From assembly GCF_007004665.1 (NCBI RefSeq), contig NZ_ML660063.1, positions 1-64,000 on the forward strand: a DNA stretch of 64,000 bases. Direction: 5' to 3'. Shown in pieces: positions 52,287 through 60,279 of the stretch. The stretch is from Denitrobaculum tricleocarpae (GTDB taxonomy: Bacteria > Pseudomonadota > Alphaproteobacteria > Kiloniellales > Kiloniellaceae). A model generated the notes under the pieces. That model was given only the letters and a program-made list of their open reading frames with translations, made no database searches and was not told the origin of the DNA. The position numbers and the translations under genes were made by a program. Every line of letters begins with the position of its first letter. Position 1 is the stretch's first letter.

Positions 52287-52350
52287 CTCAGGCCAGATGT
52301 GTCTCAGGCCAGCTGCAGCTCGGGCCAGGAACGTCTCAGGCCAGATGCGT
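52287..52350. repeat. Four tandem 16-bp repeats
   Basis: Copies CTCAGGCCAGATGTGT, CTCAGGCCAGCTGCAG, CTCGGGCCAGGAACGT and CTCAGGCCAGATGCGT lie end to end at 52287-52350, between hmgA and the marR gene. They share CTCAGGCCAG and vary afterwards. The role is unknown; they are downstream of the palindrome as seen from hmgA transcription. Confidence 0.8.
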
Positions 52351-52504
52351 CGGCCGGATCCTCCGCTTCCGCGAAAGGCTCCCCAGGAGCGGGACACCGG
52401 ATAAATGCGCCGGGTCTTCCGGTGCTGGTTCTCTCCCCTTGGCGGCCTTCTTACAGGCTCTGCGTGCGACCTCATTCCGCCTCTTGTTTCTTGCAGTCAA
52501 AATG

Positions 52505-52518
52505 GTTTCATATGAAAC
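52505..52518. promoter_or_regulatory. MarR-type operator GTTTCA-TA-TGAAAC
   Basis: A perfect 14-base palindrome lies in the divergent hmgA/marR region. The same half-sites with two different central bases occur upstream of maiA at 58342-58355. This is the expected size and form of a MarR operator. Binding by the adjacent regulator is inference. Confidence 0.75.
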
Positions 52519-52788
52519 TAATGTCAAGTTGCACGTTGCGCCGGCTTGAGGATTTTGGCCGGTCCCTGATCGTCAATGGGCTGCCCGTGGGGCCGCCCAG
52601 GCCTGGAGATTTGTTCGCCTCTATGCGGCGGGCCATGCGGGGGAGCGGCGCTCTTCGGGCGGTGACCTGTGTTCTAGCCACTTGTGCCAGCGTTCTAGCC
52701 ACTTGAGACCGAGCCGGGTTCACGCGTATGTTCGGTTCCCGCGGGCGAAGCAGATTCCCGCAACAAAAGACCGGAATTCGGAGACTTC

Positions 52789-53457
52789 ATGACGGGTAAG
52801 ACAGAGCCAGGCGAGCGCAGGGGCCGCAGCGCGCAAAAACGCGGACGTGGCGAGGACGCGCGGGGCGCGCGCGGGCGCGAGGGGCGTCAACGGACGCTTC
52901 GTGAGACCAAAGCCCAAAGCAAGCCGAAACCCCAAAGCGCGCCAAAACCCCACAGCAAAAACCCGGCGCCGGGCAAGACGGGCGTCCGGAACAAGACTGC
53001 GGAAGCCAAGACGGGACCGGGCGCGGCGGAGCTGCAGCTCGACAGCTTCCTGCCCTATCGGCTTTCGGTCCTGAACAATATGGTCAGCCGGGCGCTGGCC
53101 GAGCAGTATCAGGCGCGCTTCGGCCTCTCGATCCCGGAGTGGCGGGTGATGGCCAACCTGGGCCGCGCCGCGCCCATGTCCGCGAACGAGGTCGCCGAGC
53201 GTACCTCCATGGACAAGGTCAAGGTCAGCCGCGCCATCTCGCGGATGCAGAGCGCGGGTCTCTTGAAGCGCGAGACAGATCCGCGCGATCACCGGGTCAG
53301 CAGTCTCAAGCTCTCCGCCAGGGGCAAACGCATCTACGACAAGATCGCGCCCATGGCCCTGGCCTGGGAGCAGGAGTTCCTTTCCGTGCTCAGCGAACGC
53401 GAAATCGCCGCTTTCGACAAAATCCTGGCAAAACTGGACAAACGCATCCGCGAATAG
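52789..53457 (+). CDS. MarR family regulator of homogentisate degradation, with a long basic N-terminal tail
   Basis: This 222-residue protein has a MarR domain at about 90-215: LSVLNNMVSRALAEQYQARFGLSIPEWRVMANL, SANEVAERTSMDKVKVSRAISRMQSAGLLKRETDPRDHRVSSLKLS (recognition helix and wing). The first 85 residues are Lys/Arg/Pro/Gly-rich and disordered (for example KPKPQSAPKPHSKNPAPGK), which typical 140-residue MarR proteins lack. It is divergent from hmgA with a shared palindromic operator. It probably represses the hmg genes and is relieved by a pathway intermediate. Start could also be within the tail; the ATG at 52789 is used. Confidence 0.88.
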   Translation: MTGKTEPGERRGRSAQKRGRGEDARGARGREGRQRTLRETKAQSKPKPQSAPKPHSKNPAPGKTGVRNKTAEAKTGPGAAELQLDSFLPYRLSVLNNMVSRALAEQYQARFGLSIPEWRVMANLGRAAPMSANEVAERTSMDKVKVSRAISRMQSAGLLKRETDPRDHRVSSLKLSARGKRIYDKIAPMALAWEQEFLSVLSEREIAAFDKILAKLDKRIRE

Positions 53458-53562
53458 CGAAGGCTGTGGCATTTGTATGTCATAACGACTTGTATTTCTG
53501 CATTTTGGCGATATTGTTTGTATAGAAATTCGATTTTTGATTGATTTTGGCAAGGGTGGCCT

Positions 53563-53880
53563 ATGTTTTCGGCGGCATCGCGTCAGGTTTGTCTGGCGCT
53601 CTTCTTATGCGCGACGGCGGTTGCTATGGCTCCGGGCCAGCTCGAGGCGGAGGAGTCGGGACTTTACACCCTTGGGAAGTACGCGGCCTATGCGCGTCAT
53701 TGCGGTCATCACTCCTTGGCCAAGGAGCTTCAATCGCGCTACGGCGACCTTGAAGATTTCAAGTCCGGCCGCCGTCAGCACGACTTGCAAAAGTATGATT
53801 ACGTCCGCCTCCCCTGCGGCAGAGTCGAGGACGCTCTGGTGGATTTCCTGGAAGAAGTGAAGGCTGAGGACGCGAAGTAA
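53563..53880 (+). CDS. Small secreted protein, paralogue of the next gene
   Basis: This 105-residue protein has a signal peptide (residues about 8-29) and a mature domain with HCGH, RYGD, GRRQHDLQKYD and VRLPCG. The same landmarks occur in the following protein, so the two are tandem duplicates. Two cysteines could make one disulfide. No known family is recognised. It starts 105 bases after the marR stop and is 38 bases from the next gene. Confidence 0.75.
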   Translation: MFSAASRQVCLALFLCATAVAMAPGQLEAEESGLYTLGKYAAYARHCGHHSLAKELQSRYGDLEDFKSGRRQHDLQKYDYVRLPCGRVEDALVDFLEEVKAEDAK

Positions 53881-53918
53881 GTTCCGTGCTTTTCGGTATT
53901 AGTCAGTAAGGTATCGGC

Positions 53919-54746
53919 ATGATTTCTAAGTTTCCGCGCCCATATGCTCCAGCGCTTTTTCTGGCTGTAATCGCTGTCTTATTGAGTCCGAACCACGTTC
54001 AGGCAGAGGAATCTAACCTCTACAAGATCGGCCGTGCCGCTGCGTACGCCAGTCATTGCGGTCACCGCGATCTCGTCTCGGAACTTCAGGCACGCTATGG
54101 CGATTATCGGGATTTCAGGACGGGACGGCGCAAAAACGATCTCCAGAAGTACGACCGGGTGCGTCTCGCCTGCGGTGATTTGAAGAAAAACCTGGAGGAG
54201 TTTCTTGAAGAAGTGCGCGCGCTTGAAGCGCAGGACGCTGCAAATAGCACTGGTTCCCAGGTAGAGCCTAGTGACGAGGGAAATGGCACTGATCCCCAGG
54301 TCGAGCTCAGCGATGAGGAGAAGCAGGCTGCGCTCGATCGGATCTATAGTGACATCATGGCCAGCATTCTTGCGAAGGATGGCAAGTGGAAAAGTGATCG
54401 ACGCGGCAGGCTTATCGAACACATCAGCACTTATCGAAATTCAGAGACTCGTGGAGGAGGTTTTAAAAGCCTTGCGGCTTGTTTGTCTTGGGATCACGAA
54501 AACGGAGCTTTGAGTTATAGGGGTTGGGCCGCCGAACAACGTGGAGACTGGCCTACCAGCAAGTATTTTACGGTTCAAAAATGTCGCAACCTCAAAGCCC
54601 GGAGGAACCTCGCTTGCGAGTGTGTATCGGTTGACCGTAATGATGAAAACACATTGTCTCTCCCTGATCACATCCTTTCACGCTACGAGCGTTTGATTGA
54701 TGCGGAAGTGAACGAGATAGGCGATCAGCCGGAGTCTTCCGACTAA
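53919..54746 (+). CDS. Secreted protein: duplicated N-terminal domain with a C-terminal extension
   Basis: This 275-residue protein has a signal peptide and an N-terminal domain that copies its neighbour (HCGH, RYGD, GRRKNDLQKYD, VRLACG). After an acidic linker with a short Pro-Gln-Val-Glu repeat, it has a C-terminal domain of about 130 residues with SLAACLSWDHENGALSYRGWAAE and a CRNLKARRNLACEC cluster that may bind metal or form disulfides. No family recognised. The pair is probably a recent duplication; the extension is unique to the second copy. Confidence 0.75.
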   Translation: MISKFPRPYAPALFLAVIAVLLSPNHVQAEESNLYKIGRAAAYASHCGHRDLVSELQARYGDYRDFRTGRRKNDLQKYDRVRLACGDLKKNLEEFLEEVRALEAQDAANSTGSQVEPSDEGNGTDPQVELSDEEKQAALDRIYSDIMASILAKDGKWKSDRRGRLIEHISTYRNSETRGGGFKSLAACLSWDHENGALSYRGWAAEQRGDWPTSKYFTVQKCRNLKARRNLACECVSVDRNDENTLSLPDHILSRYERLIDAEVNEIGDQPESSD

Positions 54747-55281
54747 AACGGCAACCCCCATGCAAAAGGCGCAGCGACCGCGCCGACGACCCATTGGTCG
54801 TCCTCGAGCCGCCAGCGGATGAACATCAGCTCGCGCATATCCGGCCGGTTCGGTGGTGAAAAGCGTGTGTCTTCGGCGCGTTGCCAGGGGTGGCCGTGGG
54901 TGCTTTGCACAAAGTCCCGGATGCTATCGCCGTCGCCCTCGAAAAAGCTCTCTTAAGGGCCGATGCGGTCTTTCAAGTCCCGTCGCAGGTCGAGGAGACT
55001 ATGGACGCTATGGGCTTCCGCGTCGCCGGTGGTGCTCTCGAAGGTCCAGGCCCCGCGCTGGGGGAAGAGCGTAAAAAAAGCCTCCGTATCCGCGGCTTTC
55101 AGCGCAACGAGGAAGCGGTTCATGGCGTACTGCGGCGCTTTTTGTTCACTCTCCGTGAGGGGCGGTGGCGCCCTACTGGCCCCGATTCTTGACTCAGGCG
55201 GGGCCTCTTCCGGACCGGTACAGCAAACCAGGCAAAACCAAGGAAAAGTGCGAGCATCGAAGTGAAAGGACTCTTCTGCAT
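54743..55281 (-). pseudogene. Decayed secreted-protein gene (frameshift and in-frame stop)
   Basis: Read on the minus strand, ATG 55281 (GGGGAGAT upstream) opens a signal peptide MQKSPFTSMLALFLGFAWFA. The frame then shifts, and a second frame gives LTESEQKAPQYAMNRFLVAL and on to LKDRIGP, a TAA stop, and ESFFEGDGDSIRDFVQ to WRLEDDQWVVGAVAAPFAWG before TAG 54743. The parts make one coherent secreted protein of about 170 residues, broken by one frameshift and one nonsense codon. Its stop overlaps the converging gene's stop. The family is not recognised. Confidence 0.75.
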
Positions 55282-55522
55282 GTCATGATCTCCCCTGGTC
55301 AGCGCCAGACGATTTCGCGGGCACAGGCTGCCGGGCAGCTCCTTGACGCCGTAATCCCGGAGCGCGCTCCATCCAGGAGAAGCGGTTGAATTTCGTAAGG
55401 GTCATCATGGCGGAACCAGCGGCCTGCATGGAAATCCCCTTCAAACGGCCTTTCACACACGCCGAATGCATTGGATATTGCCGCCATAAAAGAGCGGACT
55501 GTGCAACTGAAGCTGGGATAAA

Positions 55523-55951
55523 TCAGGAGCCCCGTAACCGCATCATCGCCTGCCGCGCCACGTCGCCGACGGCGGGGCTCTGGGCGTCAGGGTTCGCGAG
55601 GATAGCTTCGTAATCGAACCATTCGGCCTCCGAGACATCGTCGGCGGCCAGAGGGGCGCCGCTGATGTACTCGCATAGGATGGCAACCAGAACATAGTGA
55701 TGTTCGAGCGCACCCTCATTGTTGTGAATGATTACGTCGACTGATGTCAGGGTCTCGCGGGCTTCGGCTTCGACGCCGGTTTCCTCTTGCAGTTCGCGGA
55801 CCGCAGCTTCCATGACGGTCTCGCCCAGTTCGATCTTGCCGCCGGGAAAGCCCCAGAGGCCGGCGTTGGGCCTGTTGTTTCTGCGCACCAGGAGGAGTTG
55901 CGCGCCGCGAACGACAACGGCGAGTGCCGCGGGAATCGGTCTTTCAGTCAT
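55523..55951 (-). CDS. NUDIX hydrolase
   Basis: This 142-residue protein contains the Nudix box GGKIELGETVMEAAVRELQEETGV, with the required glycine, arginine and glutamates. The N-terminal ALAVVVRGAQLLLVRRNNRPNAGLWGFPGGK suits MutT-like pyrophosphatases. It probably hydrolyses a nucleoside diphosphate derivative or oxidised nucleotide. ATG 55951 is preferred, as MTERPIPAALAVV begins closer to the fold; ATG 55966 is possible. No partner gene. Confidence 0.92.
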   Translation of the reverse strand: MTERPIPAALAVVVRGAQLLLVRRNNRPNAGLWGFPGGKIELGETVMEAAVRELQEETGVEAEARETLTSVDVIIHNNEGALEHHYVLVAILCEYISGAPLAADDVSEAEWFDYEAILANPDAQSPAVGDVARQAMMRLRGS

Positions 55952-56140
55952 GCCGCTAACGTCCATCTGACTTAAATAGGAAGCAAGACTACGTCACTGG
56001 ACGCGGGAAATAAAATTTTTGCCGCCTGTCGGATTTCAAACCTCTGCTGCGTCTAGGAAATAAGCAACTCCGGAAACGAAAGGCCTTTCCGTGGGGGGCT
56101 TTTCAAGCCGGTTTCAACAGAAAAAGAGGAGAAAATCGCC

Positions 56141-56545
56141 ATGACGCTTGCCATCTCACCCTTCTTTGCGGGACTTCTGATCGTGCTGCAGGTTTTCATG
56201 ACCGCCTTTGTCGGGCTGTACCGCGTCAAGTCCGGTATCGAATTTCTCGATGGCGGAGACGTAACCATGACCCGCCGCATGCGCGCCCATGGTAACTTCA
56301 TCGAGACCGTTCCTATTGCCCTGTTGCTCATGGTGCTGGCCGAGCTCAGCGGAGCGCCCGCCGTTCTGCTGTGGTCAGGCGGTGCAGCGCTGCTCGCCGG
56401 CCGTATGCTTCATGCCTACACGATCATGAAGTACGGCACGGCGCCCGGCCGGGCCATCGGTATGGCGATGACAACCCTGCCCATGGCGGTCTTTGGTGCT
56501 TTTCTGGTCTGGTCCGTGCTGACCTCGCCGGCTCTCGGAAGTTAG
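56141..56545 (+). CDS. MAPEG family membrane protein
   Basis: This 134-residue protein has four helices and the MAPEG landmarks VKSGIEFLDGGDVTMTRRMRAHGNFIETVPIALLLM and GRMLHAYTIMKYGT. It is a second MAPEG gene in the window, unlike the one at 27.8 kb in sequence. Its role is likely membrane or glutathione-linked but undefined. It starts a three-gene run with the TfoX-N and DUF2461 genes, spaced 9 and 33 bases, perhaps an operon. Confidence 0.92.
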   Translation: MTLAISPFFAGLLIVLQVFMTAFVGLYRVKSGIEFLDGGDVTMTRRMRAHGNFIETVPIALLLMVLAELSGAPAVLLWSGGAALLAGRMLHAYTIMKYGTAPGRAIGMAMTTLPMAVFGAFLVWSVLTSPALGS

Positions 56546-56554
56546 GGAAGCCCT

Positions 56555-56881
56555 ATGCCTTACGATCCTCATCTTGCCGATCTCATGCGTGCGGCTTTGG
56601 AGCCGCGCCGCGGCATCACCGAGAAAGCCATGTTTGGCGGATTCTGCTGGTTTCTGAACGGCAATATGCTTTGCGGTGTCGAGGTTGGCCGCTTCATGTT
56701 CCGGGTCGGCAAAGAGCGGGAAGCCGAAGCTAAAAAGCGTCCGGGGGCCGAGCAGGTGGTTTTCAGCGGGCGGCGCATGGGCGGGATTGTATGGGTCGAG
56801 GCGGATGCCTGCCTGGAGACCGGACTGGAGAGCTGGATCGATCTGGCCTCGCAGTTCGCCGGCTCTCTGCCGCCGAAGTAA
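56555..56881 (+). CDS. TfoX N-terminal domain protein
   Basis: This 108-residue protein matches the TfoX/Sxy N-terminal domain: RRGITEKAMFGGFCWFLNGNMLCGVEVGRFMFRVGKE and VFSGRRMGGIVWVEADA. In gammaproteobacteria TfoX controls competence, but stand-alone N-domain proteins in alphaproteobacteria are of unknown role. It lies between a MAPEG gene and a DUF2461 gene with short gaps. Confidence 0.9.
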   Translation: MPYDPHLADLMRAALEPRRGITEKAMFGGFCWFLNGNMLCGVEVGRFMFRVGKEREAEAKKRPGAEQVVFSGRRMGGIVWVEADACLETGLESWIDLASQFAGSLPPK

Positions 56882-56914
56882 AGCCCCTACGCAGCTAAAA
56901 TCTTCCAAGGAGAT

Positions 56915-57583
56915 ATGATGATAGAGCGCGGATTCGACGGTTTTCCTGTGGGGGGAATCACTTTCCTGCAAGAGCTTATGGAGAACAACAACCGGCCCTG
57001 GTTCGCGCAAAACCGCGCCCGCTACAAGGACGCGCTGGAAGCGCCGGCCAAGCTGTTTCTGAGCGAGGTGGAACGGGAGCTCATGCGATGTTTCGATGAA
57101 GCCTTCACCGGAAAGATCTTTCGCCTGCATCGGGATCTGCGTTTCTCAAAAGACAAAACACCCTACAACAGCCATCTCCGCATGGCGTTTTTTCCCGGCG
57201 GCGATGCGCACGCGGGCCAGGGGTTCTATTTCTCGCTGGAGCCGGAAGGTTTTGTTCTGGGTGGCGGCGCGACGGGGTTTTCTCCTTCCGGTCTGGATCG
57301 CTTCAGGCACCAGCTGCTTGATCAGACACAAGGACCTGCAATCGATTCCCTAGTGTCCGGGCTGGTTCAAAACGGATACCGTTTGGAGCCCGCGGAGCTA
57401 AAACGGGTGCCTGCCGGTTTTGAAAAGGACCATCCGCATGCGCCCCTGCTGCGCCGCAAAAGCCTGACGCTCTGGCGTGATTTCACGGGTCACCAAGGGC
57501 TGATAGGGCGTGGCGCGGTTGGATTCTGCATGAAAGTCTTCCAGGAGCTTCACCCTTTGCTACGTTTCCTGAACGCCCCCTGA
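56915..57583 (+). CDS. DUF2461 family protein
   Basis: This 222-residue protein has the DUF2461 pattern: FDGFPVGGITFLQELMENNNRPWFAQNRARYKD, a central RLHRDLRFSKDKTPYNSHLRMAFFP segment and a late R.P.GFEKDHPHAPLLRRKSL. Molecular function is unknown for the family. It is the last gene of the MAPEG-TfoX run, with AAGGAG upstream of its start. Confidence 0.93.
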   Translation: MMIERGFDGFPVGGITFLQELMENNNRPWFAQNRARYKDALEAPAKLFLSEVERELMRCFDEAFTGKIFRLHRDLRFSKDKTPYNSHLRMAFFPGGDAHAGQGFYFSLEPEGFVLGGGATGFSPSGLDRFRHQLLDQTQGPAIDSLVSGLVQNGYRLEPAELKRVPAGFEKDHPHAPLLRRKSLTLWRDFTGHQGLIGRGAVGFCMKVFQELHPLLRFLNAP

Positions 57584-57684
57584 AACTGGCGTTTCCGCAG
57601 ATCCGGGCATAGGTATATTGTATGTTTACATATAATATGTAATGATAATGCTTTCTGACGGATTGTACTTAAGAGGCAAGTTCC

Positions 57685-58278
57685 ATGGCCGCTTCCCCTG
57701 CGTCGCCCGCGACCGTGAGCGCGATCGAAAAACTTTTGAAGGACCGTTCCGCCACCAGCCTGGTCAACTTCACCCTGGGCCCCCTCCAGGTGACAACGGC
57801 TCTATTGGCTGACGTCGGGAAGGCGGTGGCAGCCGGAAAGATCAAGGTCGTCATCGATCCGACCATTTCCCACGACGCGATTTACAATGCGAAGAGCAAT
57901 CAGCTTCAACTGAAGCGTAACGTCGCAGCGCCCGGTCTTCTCGAGCGTGCACTCATCGTCCATGAGGCGACGCATGCCATCAACGATATGCGCAAACTCG
58001 GCCGGACGCCGAACATCGATGACGAGGCCGCAGCCTATATCGCGCAGGCGCTTTATCTCTATCGCAATCACCCCGTGAAGACCGAGCGTATGAAAGATAG
58101 GGGCAATCCCGCTGCCGATCGGCTGTATGCCGCTGCCTACGCCGCGGCGGTGGCGATCATCGGGAAGAAGAATGCAGCGGCTATTGCTGTAGAAGTTTCG
58201 AAGGTGCGCGCTGCACTGAAACTGGTGCCGCAGTACAAGAAAACCATCGGCATGTCGGCCATCTACAGCGGCATCTGA
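57685..58278 (+). CDS. Minimal HEXXH zinc-metallopeptidase-like protein
   Basis: This 197-residue protein has an HEATH zinc motif at residues 93-97 and a downstream glutamate in DDEAAAYIAQALYLY (E114), the layout of a small gluzincin. The first 60 residues are helical with no signal peptide or membrane segment. No family was recognised; similar minimal HEXXH proteins are often toxins or effector domains. It is transcribed alone, with an A/T-rich promoter area (57600-57680) before it. Confidence 0.7.
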   Translation: MAASPASPATVSAIEKLLKDRSATSLVNFTLGPLQVTTALLADVGKAVAAGKIKVVIDPTISHDAIYNAKSNQLQLKRNVAAPGLLERALIVHEATHAINDMRKLGRTPNIDDEAAAYIAQALYLYRNHPVKTERMKDRGNPAADRLYAAAYAAAVAIIGKKNAAAIAVEVSKVRAALKLVPQYKKTIGMSAIYSGI

Positions 58279-58338
58279 CGACCTGCCGGCGCCAGCTTCT
58301 TTTTTCATACCTCCGCGAGATATCAAACGATGGTTTAC

Positions 58339-58358
58339 ATAGTTTCAAGTGAAACTAT
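58339..58358. promoter_or_regulatory. MarR-type operator upstream of maiA
   Basis: ATAGTTTCA-AG-TGAAACTAT is a perfect palindrome with a two-base centre, 70 bases before the maiA start. Its core GTTTCA-NN-TGAAAC equals the site between hmgA and the marR gene, so the same regulator likely controls both. Confidence 0.75.
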
Positions 58359-58428
58359 CATGGCTCTGTGATGCGCGAAAACCTATCCATATCCAAACCC
58401 GGTCCACGTTCAAAAAAGCAGGTGCCGC

Positions 58429-59067
58429 ATGAAGCTCTACAGTTATTTCCGCAGCTCGGCCGGCTGGCGGGTCCGTATCGTGCTTGCCCTCAAGGGGCTG
58501 GACTTCGACCTCATCCCCGTTCACCTGCTCCGTGGCGGCGGTGAACATCTGGGGGCCGAATACGCGAAAACCAATCCCCAGAGGCTGGTGCCGGCCCTTG
58601 AAGACGACGGGGCGGTGTTCGCGCAGTCGCTGGCGATCATGGAGTATCTGGAGGAAACCCATCCTACCCCTTCTTTGCTGCCCGGCGACGCTCAGGACCG
58701 TGCCAGGATCCGTGCCTTCTGCCAGGCCATTGCCTGCGAGATTCATCCGCTCAACAATCTGCGGGTTTTGAAATATCTGGTGCGCGAACTTGGGTGCGAC
58801 GAGGACGCAAAGCTTGCCTGGTACGCGCACTGGATCCAGGAAGGCTTCCGGCCGGTCGAAAAACTGTTGGAAGGGAGAGACGGTCCCTACTGTTTCGGCG
58901 CTGAACCCACACTTGCGGATGCCTGTCTCGTCCCTCAGGTCTTTAATGCCGAGCGCTTTAACGTGGATCTCTCGGCTTTTCCGAAGGTTCAGGCGGTCAA
59001 CGCGGCTTGTCTGGCGCACGAAGCCATCGCCGCAACTGTTCCCGCCTTACAGCCGGATGCCGAATAG
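58429..59067 (+). CDS. maiA: Maleylacetoacetate isomerase (GST zeta class)
   Basis: This 212-residue protein has the zeta-GST signature SYFRSSAGWRVRIVLALKG and TLADACLVPQVFNAERFNVDL, typical of glutathione-dependent maleylacetoacetate isomerase. It catalyses maleylacetoacetate to fumarylacetoacetate, the step missing from the hmg cluster at 46.5-52 kb. It is about 6 kb away, but shares the operator, so it completes the pathway. Length is normal. Confidence 0.93.
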   Translation: MKLYSYFRSSAGWRVRIVLALKGLDFDLIPVHLLRGGGEHLGAEYAKTNPQRLVPALEDDGAVFAQSLAIMEYLEETHPTPSLLPGDAQDRARIRAFCQAIACEIHPLNNLRVLKYLVRELGCDEDAKLAWYAHWIQEGFRPVEKLLEGRDGPYCFGAEPTLADACLVPQVFNAERFNVDLSAFPKVQAVNAACLAHEAIAATVPALQPDAE

Positions 59068-59084
59068 AGGAACGCCGAAGACGT

Positions 59085-60101
59085 TCAGGAGTGTTGGAGG
59101 TAAGCGGCCGCGCCGGTAAGCGCAGGATAGTCCGCTGTGATGACGTAACAGGGGATCGCGGCGACGTAACTCGAGAGACGGCCTTTATCTTCAAAGCGCT
59201 TGCGGAAGTCACTGGCGGTGAAGACCTCGCCCAGTTGCGGGATGATCCCTCCACCGATGTATATGCCGCCTCTGGCACCCAGAGTAAGTGCGAAGTCACC
59301 GGCAAAACTGCCCAGGAGCGCGCAGAATATTTCCAGAGCTTCCCGGCAGGCCTCGTCATCGTCTGCAGTTGCGCGGGCCACGATCTCGGCGGGTGCGAGT
59401 TCCTGCGGTGCCTTACCATCCAGCAGGCTGATCGACTGATAGAGGGCCTGCAGCCCCGGACCTGAAAGAACCCGCTCCGCCGACACCCGGCCGTAGTGGT
59501 GTTCCAGATGCAGCAGGATGCTGGTTTCGCGGCGGCCGGAAACCGCGAGCGACGCGTGGCCTCCCTCCGAGTCCAGCGGAAGCCACCCTCCTTTATGGGG
59601 GATGAGGCCGGAAACCCCGAGACCTGTTCCCGGCCCAACCACGCCGACCGGCAATTTCCCGACCTGCCGGACGCCGCCGATCTGCCGCAGGCTGCTGGCG
59701 GGCAGATGCGGCAGGGAGAGCGCGAGTGCCATGAAGTCGTTGATGATTTCGAGACGCTGTAGCCCAAGCTGCTCTTTGGTGCGTGCCCGCGAAAAGTCCC
59801 AACCGTTGTTGGTCATGCGGATGCGGTCTTCGTGGGTCGGGCAGGCGAAGGCAAAACAGGCCTCGCGCGGTTGCGGGAGTCCTGCGCCTTCCAGGTAGGA
59901 TTGCGCGGCGTGGGCCGGGTCGCGGTAGTCGGCGCAGGCGAGCGTGCGGGCCTTTATGATCTTGCCGTCTGCGGTCACGATGGCGAAGCGGGCGTTTGTG
60001 CCGCCTATATCCGCGATCAGGCTGAGATCTCCAGTGGTCAAAACCTTGTCGTCCGATGCCTCTGCCGGCCCGCTCTTAGATCCCGGTTTCTTCGATGCCA
60101 T
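59085..60101 (-). CDS. glk: Glucokinase
   Basis: This 338-residue protein has the proteobacterial glucokinase pattern: LIADIGGTNARFAIV phosphate-binding start, the catalytic aspartate in IINDFMALALSLP, GPGTGLGVSGLI, LPLDSEGGHASL and GGIYIGGGIIPQL. It phosphorylates glucose with ATP. The first 25 residues are a polar tail not present in short homologues. It converges on maiA with a 17-base gap. Confidence 0.93.
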   Translation of the reverse strand: MASKKPGSKSGPAEASDDKVLTTGDLSLIADIGGTNARFAIVTADGKIIKARTLACADYRDPAHAAQSYLEGAGLPQPREACFAFACPTHEDRIRMTNNGWDFSRARTKEQLGLQRLEIINDFMALALSLPHLPASSLRQIGGVRQVGKLPVGVVGPGTGLGVSGLIPHKGGWLPLDSEGGHASLAVSGRRETSILLHLEHHYGRVSAERVLSGPGLQALYQSISLLDGKAPQELAPAEIVARATADDDEACREALEIFCALLGSFAGDFALTLGARGGIYIGGGIIPQLGEVFTASDFRKRFEDKGRLSSYVAAIPCYVITADYPALTGAAAYLQHS

Positions 60102-60279
60102 ACCCGCCGCGTCCCGCTCTTCCGGTCAAGGCAGCACGCCGGCGCACCTGCGGACAGCTCTGCCTCACGATCAGACTCCGCTGGATTTGTAGCACGCCGG
60201 GCACGTCAGAGCCACGTTGTAAGGCCGGAAACGGTGCCTACGATTGCTGTTTGTTGGAAGCAGCCCCGCAGTATCAGCC

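Larger units (their letters stand above)
51980..52788. other. Divergent hmgA/marR regulatory region
   Basis: This 809-base gene-free stretch is unusually long for a promoter region. It contains two tandem repeat arrays, the palindromic operator, and short overlapping frames on both strands with no credible product. The repeats and length hint at recent expansion. Confidence 0.5.
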
